From the NCBI GenBank assembly GCA_050942995.1, contig JBMNOI010000007.1, positions 1 through 46,567 on the forward strand: a stretch of 46,567 bases of DNA. The letters run 5' to 3'. Under the pieces are notes generated by a model. That model saw only the letters and a list, made by a program, of their open reading frames with translations, was not told the origin of the DNA and did no database searches. This DNA comes from JBMNOI01 sp050942995. GTDB lineage: Bacteria > Chloroflexota > Anaerolineae > UBA1429. Shown here piece after piece: positions 25,355 through 36,268 of this stretch. The position numbers and the translations under genes were made by a program. The number at the start of each line of letters is the position of its first letter. Position 1 is the stretch's first letter.

Positions 25355-25379
25355 TCGCACAAGAGCTGCCCGCAAGATA

Positions 25380-25417
25380 CACCTTCCGGGAGTCTCGGCC
25401 GAGATTCCCGGAAGGTG
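25380..25417 (+). terminator. Long hairpin after the glycosidase gene
   Basis: Nineteen-bp stem with a single G-T mismatch (ACCTTCCGGGA outer part, TCTCGG/CCGAGA inner part). A TTTTT run follows about 14 bases later. It separates the glycosidase from the transporter genes. Confidence 0.7.
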
Positions 25418-25570
25418 AACGTTTGGCCACTTTTTCCCCCGATCGATTCACTATTTCACCGATGATGCGGCGTCGAACAACAATGGCAGGGACCACAAGG
25501 ATGCGGCCCTTGGCGCCGACTTGTTGCTCACGGCTCGATAGCCGGGCATGACCGAACTGGAGTTCTGTGC

Positions 25571-26842
25571 ATGAAGAGGTTCCGCTTCCTATCCTTGCCT
25601 CACTATGAACGTGATGTATGGCTGCTCAGCGGCTCGTCGGCTCTGATCGCCGGCGGCTGGTTGGGCATGATGTCACTCCTCAAGGTGCTGTATGTGCTGC
25701 GCCTGGGGTTTGGTCCCGAGTTTGTCGGCACATTGTATGCCACAGGGTCGCTGGGATTTATGCTGGCCAGTCTGCCCGGCGGTGCGCTGGGGGGACGGTT
25801 CGGTGCGCGCCGCGTGATGATCATCGGCGCCGTTCTCAACATCATCGGCATGGCCATTCTGCCCTTTACCGAGGCGGTGCCCCCCTCATTGCGCACTTTT
25901 TGGCCGCTGTTGGTCCAGGTGATATCGTCTGTGGGCTGGTCTCTGGTGATGGTGAACCAGATCGCCGCCATGATGGCCTTTACGACGATGGAAAACCGCA
26001 GGGGCGCTTATGCTGTGCGCGAGGCGTTGGCCGGCTTTGGTATATTTGCCGGTGTATTACTGGGCGGTATTCTGCCGGGGCTGTTCGCCGGCCTCATCGG
26101 CTCCACCGTCGATCATCCGACGCCCTATCGCTATGCTTTGTGGGTACCGGTGGTGACGGCCGCCGCAGGTCTGGTGCCGCTGTTGATGATCCGGCCTATC
26201 GAGGTGGTGCGCTCCTCGACCCGGGGACGCAAAGAGATGCCGCCGTTGCTGCCGCTGCTTCTGCTGGCCGCCGCCGGCTTTTTGAACAACGGGGCCGTGA
26301 GCACCTGCCGTGCATTCGGAACTGCCTACCTGGATCGCGTATTCGTCCTGCCGCCATCGGTCATCGGGGCTGTATCGAGTATAGGTATGGCTCTGGCCGT
26401 CCTTTGCGCCCTTAGCGGGCCGCGTCTGGCGCGACGACACCGCCGGGGCAGCGGCCAGGTGATGATCGTCGCCTCGTTCGGGATGGTCGCCTCTTTGCTG
26501 GTTATCGGGCTGGGGCCGCACTGGAGTATAGTTGCCGTGGGAATCATCGGTGTGCTGGCGCTGGCGGCCATGTGGATGCCGGCCTATCAGGTGCTGCAGA
26601 TGGAGCTGGCCACGCCCGAATGGCGCGCGGTGATCGCCGGCGCGGCATCCACATCCATGAGCCTGGGCTTTGGAATGATGAGTCTGAGCGGTGGATATAT
26701 CGTGGCCGCCGTGGGCTATCAACAGCTCTTTCTGATAGCCGCCGTGCTCGCCCTGCTCAGCGGACTGGTGATGCGCTACGCGACCCGGCAGGTGGTGACG
26801 CAGCAGCCCGGCCCGGCGACACCCGACGGCACGAGCGTATAG
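25571..26842 (+). CDS. MFS transporter (first of a tandem pair)
   Basis: Major facilitator superfamily protein of 423 aa with about twelve transmembrane helices. The loop between helices 2 and 3 (GGALGGRFGARRVMIIGAVLNIIG) matches the MFS signature G-x3-D-R-x-G-R-R, though Gly-Arg replaces the usual Asp-Arg. MVNQIAAMMAFTTMENRRGAYAVREAL is a long conserved stretch shared with the next gene. ATG at 25571 follows GGAG by 8 nt. Transport of the cluster's sugar or glycoside is likely from context only. The following paralogue begins 13 bases after its stop, so the pair is co-transcribed. Confidence 0.92.
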   Translation: MKRFRFLSLPHYERDVWLLSGSSALIAGGWLGMMSLLKVLYVLRLGFGPEFVGTLYATGSLGFMLASLPGGALGGRFGARRVMIIGAVLNIIGMAILPFTEAVPPSLRTFWPLLVQVISSVGWSLVMVNQIAAMMAFTTMENRRGAYAVREALAGFGIFAGVLLGGILPGLFAGLIGSTVDHPTPYRYALWVPVVTAAAGLVPLLMIRPIEVVRSSTRGRKEMPPLLPLLLLAAAGFLNNGAVSTCRAFGTAYLDRVFVLPPSVIGAVSSIGMALAVLCALSGPRLARRHRRGSGQVMIVASFGMVASLLVIGLGPHWSIVAVGIIGVLALAAMWMPAYQVLQMELATPEWRAVIAGAASTSMSLGFGMMSLSGGYIVAAVGYQQLFLIAAVLALLSGLVMRYATRQVVTQQPGPATPDGTSV

Positions 26843-26855
26843 CAAAGGCAATGGC

Positions 26856-28097
26856 ATGATCGAGAGGCTCCGCATCCCATCGTGGCCCCGTTACGAACGT
26901 GACGTCTGGTTGCTCAGCCTGTCGTCGGCGCTGATCGGCGGCAGCTTTTTGGGCATGATGTCGCTCCTTATGGTGCTCTATATGCTGCGCCTGGGCTTTG
27001 GCCCCGAGTTTGTGGGCGTTGTTCTGGGCGCCGGCTCGGCCACCTGGATGCTCGGCAGCCTCGTCGGTGGGGCGCTGGGCGACCGTTACGGTACGCGCCG
27101 CACCATGATCGGCGGCGCTCTGCTGTGTGTGGTCGGCATCACTCTGCTGCCGTTGACCGAGACGGTGCCCCTGTCGTGGCGTGCCGCCTGGTTGCTGCTG
27201 GCCCAACTCGTGGTGACGACGGGATGGGCCATGTTGATGGTGAACCAGATCGCCGCCATGATGGCCTTTACGACGGTGGAGAATCGCCAGGGCGCTTATG
27301 CCATGCGCGAGGCGATGACCGGCTTTGGCATCTTTGCCGGTATGCTGGTGGGAGGCATGCTGCCCGGGCTCTTTACCGGTCTGGCCGGCGCCTCGCTGGA
27401 TCATCCGGCGCCCTATCGCTGCGCACTGTGGGTGGCGGTGGTCATGGCCCTTATCGGGCTGGTGCCGCTGTGGATGATCCGCCCCGCCGAGGTTGTGCGG
27501 TCGAAGGATGGGGCGAGGAAAGCTATGCCCCCGCTTTTGCCCCTGATTTTGTTGACCGCCGCGGGATTGCTGACCAACGGCGCCGTGGCGACCTGCCGCG
27601 CCTTTGCCTCGGCCTATCTGGATCGTGTGTTCGCCCTGCCGCCATCGGTGACCGGCGCCGTATCGAGCGTTGGGCAGATCCTGGCGGTTCCGGCATCGTT
27701 AAGTGTGCCCTATCTGGCCCGCCGCCATCGGGGCAGCGACGGGGTCATGATCGTGGCCTCTTTTGGGCTGACCGCATTCCTGCTCCTCGTCGGGCTGGGG
27801 CGCTGGTGGGGGATGGCCGGTCTGGGCATCGTCGGCGTGTTTGCTTTGTCCGCCCTGTGGACGCCCGCCTATCAGATATTGCAGATGGAGATGTCGGCGC
27901 CCGAGTGGCGGGCGACGGTCGCCGGAGCCGCATCCACCGCCGGTAGTTTGGGTTTTGGTCTGGTGAGTTTTGGGGGCGGGTATATCGCCACGGCAGTGGG
28001 ATACCATCACCTGTTTCTGCTGGGTGCGCTGCTCGCTTTGCTCAGCGGCCTGGTGACGCGCTATGCGGCGCGGCGTTCGCCGCCCGCTCCGATGTGA
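26856..28097 (+). CDS. MFS transporter (second of a tandem pair)
   Basis: MFS protein of 413 aa with about twelve helices, clearly paralogous to the preceding gene over its whole length. Both begin with a short basic segment, then YERDVWLLS and ALI(A)GG/GGS, and both contain MVNQIAAMMAFTT, YLDRVF(A/V)LPPSV and PAYQ(V/I)LQME. Here the signature loop is canonical: GALGDRYGTRR. ATG at 26856 follows AAAGG. The duplication suggests two related substrates, uptake and efflux roles, or a heterodimer; sequence alone does not decide. Confidence 0.92.
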   Translation: MIERLRIPSWPRYERDVWLLSLSSALIGGSFLGMMSLLMVLYMLRLGFGPEFVGVVLGAGSATWMLGSLVGGALGDRYGTRRTMIGGALLCVVGITLLPLTETVPLSWRAAWLLLAQLVVTTGWAMLMVNQIAAMMAFTTVENRQGAYAMREAMTGFGIFAGMLVGGMLPGLFTGLAGASLDHPAPYRCALWVAVVMALIGLVPLWMIRPAEVVRSKDGARKAMPPLLPLILLTAAGLLTNGAVATCRAFASAYLDRVFALPPSVTGAVSSVGQILAVPASLSVPYLARRHRGSDGVMIVASFGLTAFLLLVGLGRWWGMAGLGIVGVFALSALWTPAYQILQMEMSAPEWRATVAGAASTAGSLGFGLVSFGGGYIATAVGYHHLFLLGALLALLSGLVTRYAARRSPPAPM

Positions 28098-28196
28098 CGG
28101 TGGAACGGAGTCGCTAGAGGCTGTTCTCGAGATAGTGGATGGGCCGCCGGGCGACTCGCAGACACGACCCGGCAGGCTCGATATGGGGAGAGAGAC

Positions 28197-29519
28197 ATGC
28201 CACAAAATGTCCCTGCGCAGCGAGATCCGTCGATGGAGCAAACCGCCGCCGGCTTGAACCATATTCAGGGTATCGAGGGCCCTTTGCACATCGAACCCGA
28301 CGAGCGTCGGACGTTGCGCGAGCTGGCCCGCTGCGTGGCCGAACTGGCCGCCCGGCCTATCGAGGCCGAAAAGGCCGCTCTCTGGACGCGTCACAATGAT
28401 CTGGGCGAGACGCGTCCTCTTCTCTTTATCGACCCTGAGAACGGCTGGAACGAGATCATCCCCCAGGATCAGCTACGCTGCCGCCGCCCCCTGTTGCGCG
28501 TTTGGGAGATGGCCCTGCGCAAAGAGATCCATTGGGGGCAGGTGCTGAAGGACGATCGGGTCATCGAACCCTACTTTGATGTGCCCTATTACTATGAGGA
28601 TACGGGCTGGGGTTTGGCGGAGACCATCATCTGCCCCGAAGATGATGGCGGCGCTTATGTGTGGGACGCGCCGATCAAAGACTACGATCGGGATCTGCCC
28701 CGTTTGCGCACTCCCGAGATCATCATCGACCATGAGCGCACCGCCGCCATCGTCGAGTTTGCGCAGGATATCCTGGGAGACATTCTGACGGTGCGGCTGC
28801 GAAGCATCTGGTGGTGGTCGGTGGGCATGACGTGGGATTTCATCAAGCTGCGCGGTCTGGAAAATCTGATGGTGGATATGTATGATAATCCTGACGGCGT
28901 GCATCGGCTCATGGCGATATTGCGCGACGGCAACATGCACCGGCTGGATTGGCTCGAATCCGAGGGGCTGCTGCCCCTCAATACGGGCGGTACCTATGTG
29001 GGATCGGGGGGCTTTGGCTGGACGACACAGCTCCCCGCGCCGGGATTCGATCCCGACCGCGTGCGTACCATCGACATGTGGGGCTTTGCCGAGAGCCAGG
29101 AGACGGTGGGGGTGGGGCCGAGCATGTTTGCCGAGTTCATCGCTCCATATCAGCAACCTTTGCTGGAGCGCTTTGGCCTGAACTGCTATGGGTGCTGCGA
29201 GCCGCTGGATCGACGCTGGGATGTGGTGCGCCGCTTTCCGCGATTGCGCCGAGTGTCGGTTTCGGCCTGGGCCGATCTTGAGGTCATGAGTGAGTATCTG
29301 GGCAGGGAGTATATCATGTCTATCAAGCCGTCGCCCACGCTTTTGGCTCAGCCGCAGATGAACGAAGAGGCCGTGCGCGATGATCTGCGCCGCACTCTGC
29401 GCATCACCCGCCATAATGTGGTCGAGATTATCATGAAGGACAATCACACCCTGGGCGGTAACCCGCGCAACGCTGCTCGATGGGTCGAGATTGCGCGAGA
29501 GGAGATCGATCGATTGTAG
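28197..29519 (+). CDS. Uroporphyrinogen decarboxylase (UroD/MtaA)-like protein
   Basis: Protein of 440 aa of the UroD-like superfamily, which includes HemE and corrinoid- or cobalamin-dependent methyltransferases. It lacks the HemE substrate motifs. It has a Cys pair in NCYGCCEPLDRRW (about residue 328), as in the zinc-site region of the methyltransferase branch, and a C-terminal pattern EIIMKDNHTLGGNPRNAARWVEIAR shared by many uncharacterised relatives. No corrinoid-binding protein is encoded nearby. ATG at 28197 follows GGGGAG by 6 nt. Its role in a sugar cluster is unknown; demethylation of an O-methyl sugar is a speculative option. Confidence 0.78.
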   Translation: MPQNVPAQRDPSMEQTAAGLNHIQGIEGPLHIEPDERRTLRELARCVAELAARPIEAEKAALWTRHNDLGETRPLLFIDPENGWNEIIPQDQLRCRRPLLRVWEMALRKEIHWGQVLKDDRVIEPYFDVPYYYEDTGWGLAETIICPEDDGGAYVWDAPIKDYDRDLPRLRTPEIIIDHERTAAIVEFAQDILGDILTVRLRSIWWWSVGMTWDFIKLRGLENLMVDMYDNPDGVHRLMAILRDGNMHRLDWLESEGLLPLNTGGTYVGSGGFGWTTQLPAPGFDPDRVRTIDMWGFAESQETVGVGPSMFAEFIAPYQQPLLERFGLNCYGCCEPLDRRWDVVRRFPRLRRVSVSAWADLEVMSEYLGREYIMSIKPSPTLLAQPQMNEEAVRDDLRRTLRITRHNVVEIIMKDNHTLGGNPRNAARWVEIAREEIDRL

Positions 29520-29604
29520 ATATAGCGATTGCAGGTTCGTTGGCGGTCTGGTGATCGTGATCGAGAGACGCCGGGGCGCCGCATCACAGGAAAGGAGTGC
29601 CGTT

Positions 29605-30777
29605 ATGCAATATCGACCGTTCGGCAAACTGGGCTTTTCCGCCTCTGTCCTCGGGTTTGGCTGTATGCGCCTGCCCACCCTCGACGGGGGCGCCATCGAT
29701 GAAGCCCAGGCGACCGAGATGCTGCACTATGCCGTCGATCATGGAGTGAACTATCTGGATACGGCCTACCCTTACCATGGCGGCGAGAGCGAACGGTTTT
29801 TGGGACGGGCGTTGCAGGGGGGCCTGCGTAATAAGGTGACCCTGGCCACCAAGCTGCCGGCGCGCATGGTGAACGAGGCGGCCGACTTTGACCGCTTCCT
29901 GAACGAGCAACTGGCCCGCCTGCAGACGGACCATATCGATGTCTATCTGCTTCATGGGCTGCGCAGATCGCGCTGGGATCTGGTCTATAACCTGGGGGTG
30001 CTGGATTGGGCCGAGGGAGCGCTGGCCGACGGGCGTATCGACGCCATCGGCTTTTCCTTCCACGATACCTACGATGTGTTCCGCGAGATCGTCGATGCCT
30101 ATGACGGTTGGCACATGTGCCAGATCCAGTACAACTATATGCACGAGAACTATCAGGCCGGTGTGAGCGGCCTGCGCTACGCCGCCGAACGGGGCATGGC
30201 CGTCGTGGTGATGGAGCCGGTGATGGGAGGGCGCCTGGCCAACCCGCCCGAGCCCATTCGTCGCCTGTGGGCCGAGGCCCGGGTGGAGCGCAGCCCCGTC
30301 GAGTGGGCGCTCCAGTGGGTGTGGAACCAGCCCGAGGTTTCGGTGGTGCTGAGCGGCATGAGCGCCATGGCCCACATGCGGGAGAATGTGGCTGCGGCCG
30401 AGCGGTCGCATGTCGGCATCCTCACCGCCGACGATCTGGCGCTGATCGACCGTGTGCGCGATGCCTATCGAGAGCTTTCGGCGGTGCCCTGCACCGGCTG
30501 TGGCTATTGTATGCCCTGCCCGCAGGGGGTGGATATCCCGCGCAATCTCGATCTGCTCAATGTGGGCGTGATGTATGGCATGGATGATGCCCGGCGGCGC
30601 TATCCTCGTTTGCAACCCGATCAGGATGAGCGTATTCTGGCCTCATCCTGTATCCAGTGTCGCCTGTGTGAGGAAAAGTGTCCGCAGGATATCGCCATCG
30701 GCGACTGGATGCCCTACGTGCACGAGGTGCTGGCCGAGGGGCGCCCCTATGATCCGGGGGTGTCTCAAGGGTTCTGA
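29605..30777 (+). CDS. Aldo/keto reductase with C-terminal [4Fe-4S] ferredoxin motifs
   Basis: Aldo/keto reductase of 390 aa fused to a ferredoxin-like tail. The barrel part has the catalytic tetrad: Asp and Tyr in DTAYPYHGGESE, Lys in LATKLPA and His in VYLLHGL. The C-terminal 90 residues carry two cysteine clusters, CTGCGYCMPCPQGVDI and CIQCRLCEEKCPQDI, typical of [4Fe-4S] sites in this branch (COG1453-like). Electron transfer to or from ferredoxin instead of only NAD(P)H is therefore likely. ATG at 29605 follows AAAGGAG by 7 nt. It lies between the UroD-like gene and a 2-hydroxyacid dehydrogenase. Two related proteins are encoded at 40268 and 42969. Confidence 0.92.
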   Translation: MQYRPFGKLGFSASVLGFGCMRLPTLDGGAIDEAQATEMLHYAVDHGVNYLDTAYPYHGGESERFLGRALQGGLRNKVTLATKLPARMVNEAADFDRFLNEQLARLQTDHIDVYLLHGLRRSRWDLVYNLGVLDWAEGALADGRIDAIGFSFHDTYDVFREIVDAYDGWHMCQIQYNYMHENYQAGVSGLRYAAERGMAVVVMEPVMGGRLANPPEPIRRLWAEARVERSPVEWALQWVWNQPEVSVVLSGMSAMAHMRENVAAAERSHVGILTADDLALIDRVRDAYRELSAVPCTGCGYCMPCPQGVDIPRNLDLLNVGVMYGMDDARRRYPRLQPDQDERILASSCIQCRLCEEKCPQDIAIGDWMPYVHEVLAEGRPYDPGVSQGF

Positions 30778-30918
30778 TCTCTGAAGCGATGCTCTGAAAA
30801 AAGGGAAAGGTGTCCGCATCTGGTGGCCGATGTTCCGATATGCTCTGGTGTGTCGAATGCCCATGTGCCTCGATAATCATGGCCCGAGCCTCTACACTCA
30901 CAGAAAGGACAGGCTCTC

Positions 30919-31881
30919 ATGAAGGTCTTGATCGGCGCGAATCCCATGGGGCTGGAGCAAGCTATCCCCGACCTGCAGACACGCTATCCCGATATCGAGT
31001 TTGCCTATGTAGACAGCCGCGACAAGATTGCCGACGCGATCGGTGATGCGGATGTCTACATGGGCTGGATGAACCGCGAGATCTTTATCGCGGCCAAACG
31101 ACTCAAGTGGGTGCAATCATCCAGTTCCGGCATCGACTACTATCTGGCCATTCCCGAACTGGTGCAGAGCGACGTGCTGCTCACCAGTGCCCGGGGTACC
31201 CACGGCGCCTGCCTGGCCGAGAGCGCCATGGGCATGATCTTTGCCTTTACCCGGGGCATCCGCGAGGCGATGCGCTGTCAGCAAGAGCGGGTGTGGGCGC
31301 TGCGTGAAATCCGTGGCAAGCTGGTAGAACTGACCGGAGCGACGATGGGTATCATCGGCATGGGGGCCACCGGCCGGGCGCTGGCCAAACGTGCTCACGC
31401 GTTCGATGCGCGCATCGTCGGCGTGGATCTGTACCCCGATCAAAAGCCCGACTATGTGGATGAGCTGTGGGGGTTTGACCGGCTGGATGATATGCTGCGC
31501 GAAGCGGACTATATCGTCGTCATGGTGCCGCGCACCCCGCAGACGATCGACATGATCGGTGAGCGCGAGTTCGCATTAATGAAACCCACTGCGATGCTGA
31601 TAGGCATCTCCCGAGGGGGCATCATCAATGAATCTGCGCTGATTCGGGCGCTGCGCGAGGGGCAGATCGCCGCGGCCGCACTGGATGTGTGCGCGGTCGA
31701 GCCGCTCCCCCCGGACAACGAATTGTGGACGCTGGACAATCTGCTCATCACGCCACATATCGCCGGCGGCACCCAGCACGAGGCCAGGTACGTGCTGGAC
31801 ATCTTTTACGAGAACCTGGAGCGCTTTATGCAGGGAAGCCTGCCTCTGCGCAACCAGATCGACAAGGCCCGCGGATTCTGA
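30919..31881 (+). CDS. D-isomer-specific 2-hydroxyacid dehydrogenase
   Basis: NAD(P)-dependent D-2-hydroxyacid dehydrogenase of 320 aa. The cofactor domain has GIIGMGATGRAL with Asp in VGVDLYP, favouring NAD. The catalytic Arg is in GISRGGIIN, Glu in CAVEPLPPDN and His in LLITPHIAGG, all in their usual order. Members reduce hydroxypyruvate, glyoxylate or other 2-keto acids. Together with the glycerate kinase at the head of the cluster, a hydroxypyruvate-to-glycerate step is an attractive reading, but it is inference. The stop codon lies inside a short 15-bp tandem repeat. Confidence 0.92.
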   Translation: MKVLIGANPMGLEQAIPDLQTRYPDIEFAYVDSRDKIADAIGDADVYMGWMNREIFIAAKRLKWVQSSSSGIDYYLAIPELVQSDVLLTSARGTHGACLAESAMGMIFAFTRGIREAMRCQQERVWALREIRGKLVELTGATMGIIGMGATGRALAKRAHAFDARIVGVDLYPDQKPDYVDELWGFDRLDDMLREADYIVVMVPRTPQTIDMIGEREFALMKPTAMLIGISRGGIINESALIRALREGQIAAAALDVCAVEPLPPDNELWTLDNLLITPHIAGGTQHEARYVLDIFYENLERFMQGSLPLRNQIDKARGF

Positions 31882-31902
31882 TCCGCCTGATTCTGATCCG
31901 CC
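31874..31902. repeat. 15-bp tandem repeat across a stop codon
   Basis: GATTCTGATCCGCC occurs twice with a period of 15 bp (31874 and 31889). The first copy contains the TGA stop of the 2-hydroxyacid dehydrogenase gene. A diverged related stretch follows to about 31940. Confidence 0.7.
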
Positions 31903-31950
31903 GGATTGGAAGCTGCTGGATCGGAATCCGCCGGGATTCATATGAAATGA

Positions 31951-31974
31951 AAGAGTCGCCACCCGACGACTCTT
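31951..31974. terminator. Hairpin between convergent genes
   Basis: An 8-bp stem (AAGAGTCG/CGACTCTT) with an 8-nt loop separates the 2-hydroxyacid dehydrogenase gene from the convergent small gene. On the minus strand it is followed by a T-rich stretch (TCATTTC). Confidence 0.55.
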
Positions 31975-32384
31975 CATTCCTCATATCGATAGCAGGCCGG
32001 GCAGCCCCTGCACGGCTCTCGGAATGAAGGGCATCGCCCGCAATCCGATCCACAGGGGGGCTCGTCGGCGTAGCCTGTCTCCAGGCTGTGCCGGGGAAAG
32101 AGATCCAGCAAGCCGTCATCCCGACGGAACATTACCGCCTCGGCTCCCAAATAATCGGGGTTCAGCACCAGAGAGTTGTTCTCCTGGCTGAAATCGCAGT
32201 GATGTTGGGCCACCGGCTCCAGCGCCAGCACCACCACTTCGTTGGGGCGCAAACCGCGCGTCATAACGGGCCATACCGGACAGGCGCTGTACTGCGCCAG
32301 GAAATCACCCGCCTCGTCTGCCGTCTCGAAGCGGATCACATAGACGCCGCCCATGAAATCCTCGGGGGCGTTGTAGCGGCTCAT
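31974..32384 (-). CDS. Small protein with Cys-rich C-terminus, unknown function
   Basis: Protein of 136 aa. The first 110 residues are an alpha/beta domain without a motif I recognise (YVIRFETADEAGDFLAQY). The last 25 residues hold six cysteines: CGSDCGRCPSFREPCRGC then PACYRYEE. This pattern resembles the Cys cluster of DUF3795-like proteins and probably binds zinc or an Fe-S cluster. ATG at 32384 follows GGAGGAGG by 5 nt, so the upstream in-frame ATG at 32399 is not needed. It has its own promoter (32429-32457) and is monocistronic between two terminators. Confidence 0.8.
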   Translation of the reverse strand: MSRYNAPEDFMGGVYVIRFETADEAGDFLAQYSACPVWPVMTRGLRPNEVVVLALEPVAQHHCDFSQENNSLVLNPDYLGAEAVMFRRDDGLLDLFPRHSLETGYADEPPCGSDCGRCPSFREPCRGCPACYRYEE

Positions 32385-32428
32385 ATCCACCTCCTCCACA
32401 TGCTGCCGGTCTCACATTAACCGCTGCC

Positions 32429-32457
32429 ATAATGGCCCCATGTGTTACCCCCGTCAA
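32429..32457 (-). promoter_or_regulatory. Promoter of the small Cys-rich protein gene
   Basis: On the minus strand TTGACG (32457-32452) and CATTAT (32434-32429) are 17 bp apart, 44 bases before the start codon at 32384. Confidence 0.6.
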
Positions 32458-32490
32458 GTGATCGCCGGGGCAAACCAATCGCATACAAAA

Positions 32491-32515
32491 GCGAGGTGGC
32501 TGCAAGCCACCTCGC
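32491..32515 (-). terminator. Rho-independent terminator of carB
   Basis: Perfect 11-bp stem (GCGAGGTGGCT and its complement) with a 3-nt loop, 54 bases past the carB stop. On the minus strand it is followed by TTTTGTATG, so it has a proper short U-tract. Confidence 0.8.
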
Positions 32516-32568
32516 CACGGTATCCATTCTACGGTATCCATTCTATAGACGATTTCTGCCAGAGGGCG

Positions 32569-35772
<3,204 letters not shown>

Positions 35773-36114
35773 ATTGATCCTTTCGTCGTCAGGAACCCGA
35801 CTCTGGCGGGGGAACGCAGAGCAGGGCAAGCCACAGCTTGGTTGTAAACAGGGCCTCGAGCCCGGAAGGTGTCGACCCGCGGAGACACATCGGCTTTGCC
35901 GGGCCAGAATCGCTACGATCCTGGCGGTTGAATCGAAGAAGCCGACCGGAGCTCGTCCTGTGCGGCGCTGGACAGGAGGTGGGGCTGTCCCAAAAGCATG
36001 CTTGCGCGCGGCGGCAGGTGTTCTTCCGGGAGATGATCCTGGAGAACCCTTGGGGGCGCCCCTCATTCCGGCAGAACGGTGCCGGGTGAGTTATCGCGCG
36101 CGGGCCAATTGTAC

Positions 36115-36143
36115 AGGATACACGACCTTGCCCTGCGAGTCAA
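36115..36143 (-). promoter_or_regulatory. Promoter of carB
   Basis: On the minus strand TTGACT (36143-36138) and TATCCT (36120-36115) are 17 bp apart. The predicted start near 36108 leaves a leader of about 335 nt before the carB ATG. Confidence 0.55.
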
Positions 36144-36171
36144 AGTGAACGATTTTCTTTCGATTCGGCGT

Positions 36172-36201
36172 TTGACATCCCCTCGCTGCCGCACCTATAC
36201 T
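36172..36201 (+). promoter_or_regulatory. Promoter of argJ
   Basis: Perfect TTGACA (36172-36177) and TATACT (36196-36201) with an 18-bp spacer, 67 bases before the argJ start codon. Confidence 0.75.
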
Positions 36202-36268
36202 CGGCAGAGCGCTGTCCAGGTGCGATGCCATCTGGCGTTCAATCGTACATTAGAGGAGCGGGGAGATC

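Larger units (their letters stand above)
35773..36268. other. Divergent control region between carB and argJ
   Basis: About 500 bases with two back-to-back promoters: carB on the minus strand (36115-36143) and argJ on the plus strand (36172-36201). The carB transcript would have a leader of about 335 nt (36108 to 35773) with several small GC-rich stems. I recognise no known riboswitch or attenuator in it. Between the two -35 boxes lies an AT-rich patch (GATTTTCTTTCGATTC) that could be a regulator site. Open frames here lack ribosome-binding sites. Confidence 0.6.

Noticed and set aside
23675..25375. Antisense open frame of 566 codons opposite the glycosidase
   Set aside because: Same reasoning: the sense frame has intact glycosidase catalytic residues, and the antisense has no recognisable domain.
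35773..36066. N-terminal extension of CarB up to 36066
   Set aside because: CarB homology begins at MPRRDDIKRVLIIGSGP, where a ribosome-binding site precedes the ATG at 35772; the extension is low-complexity leader sequence.
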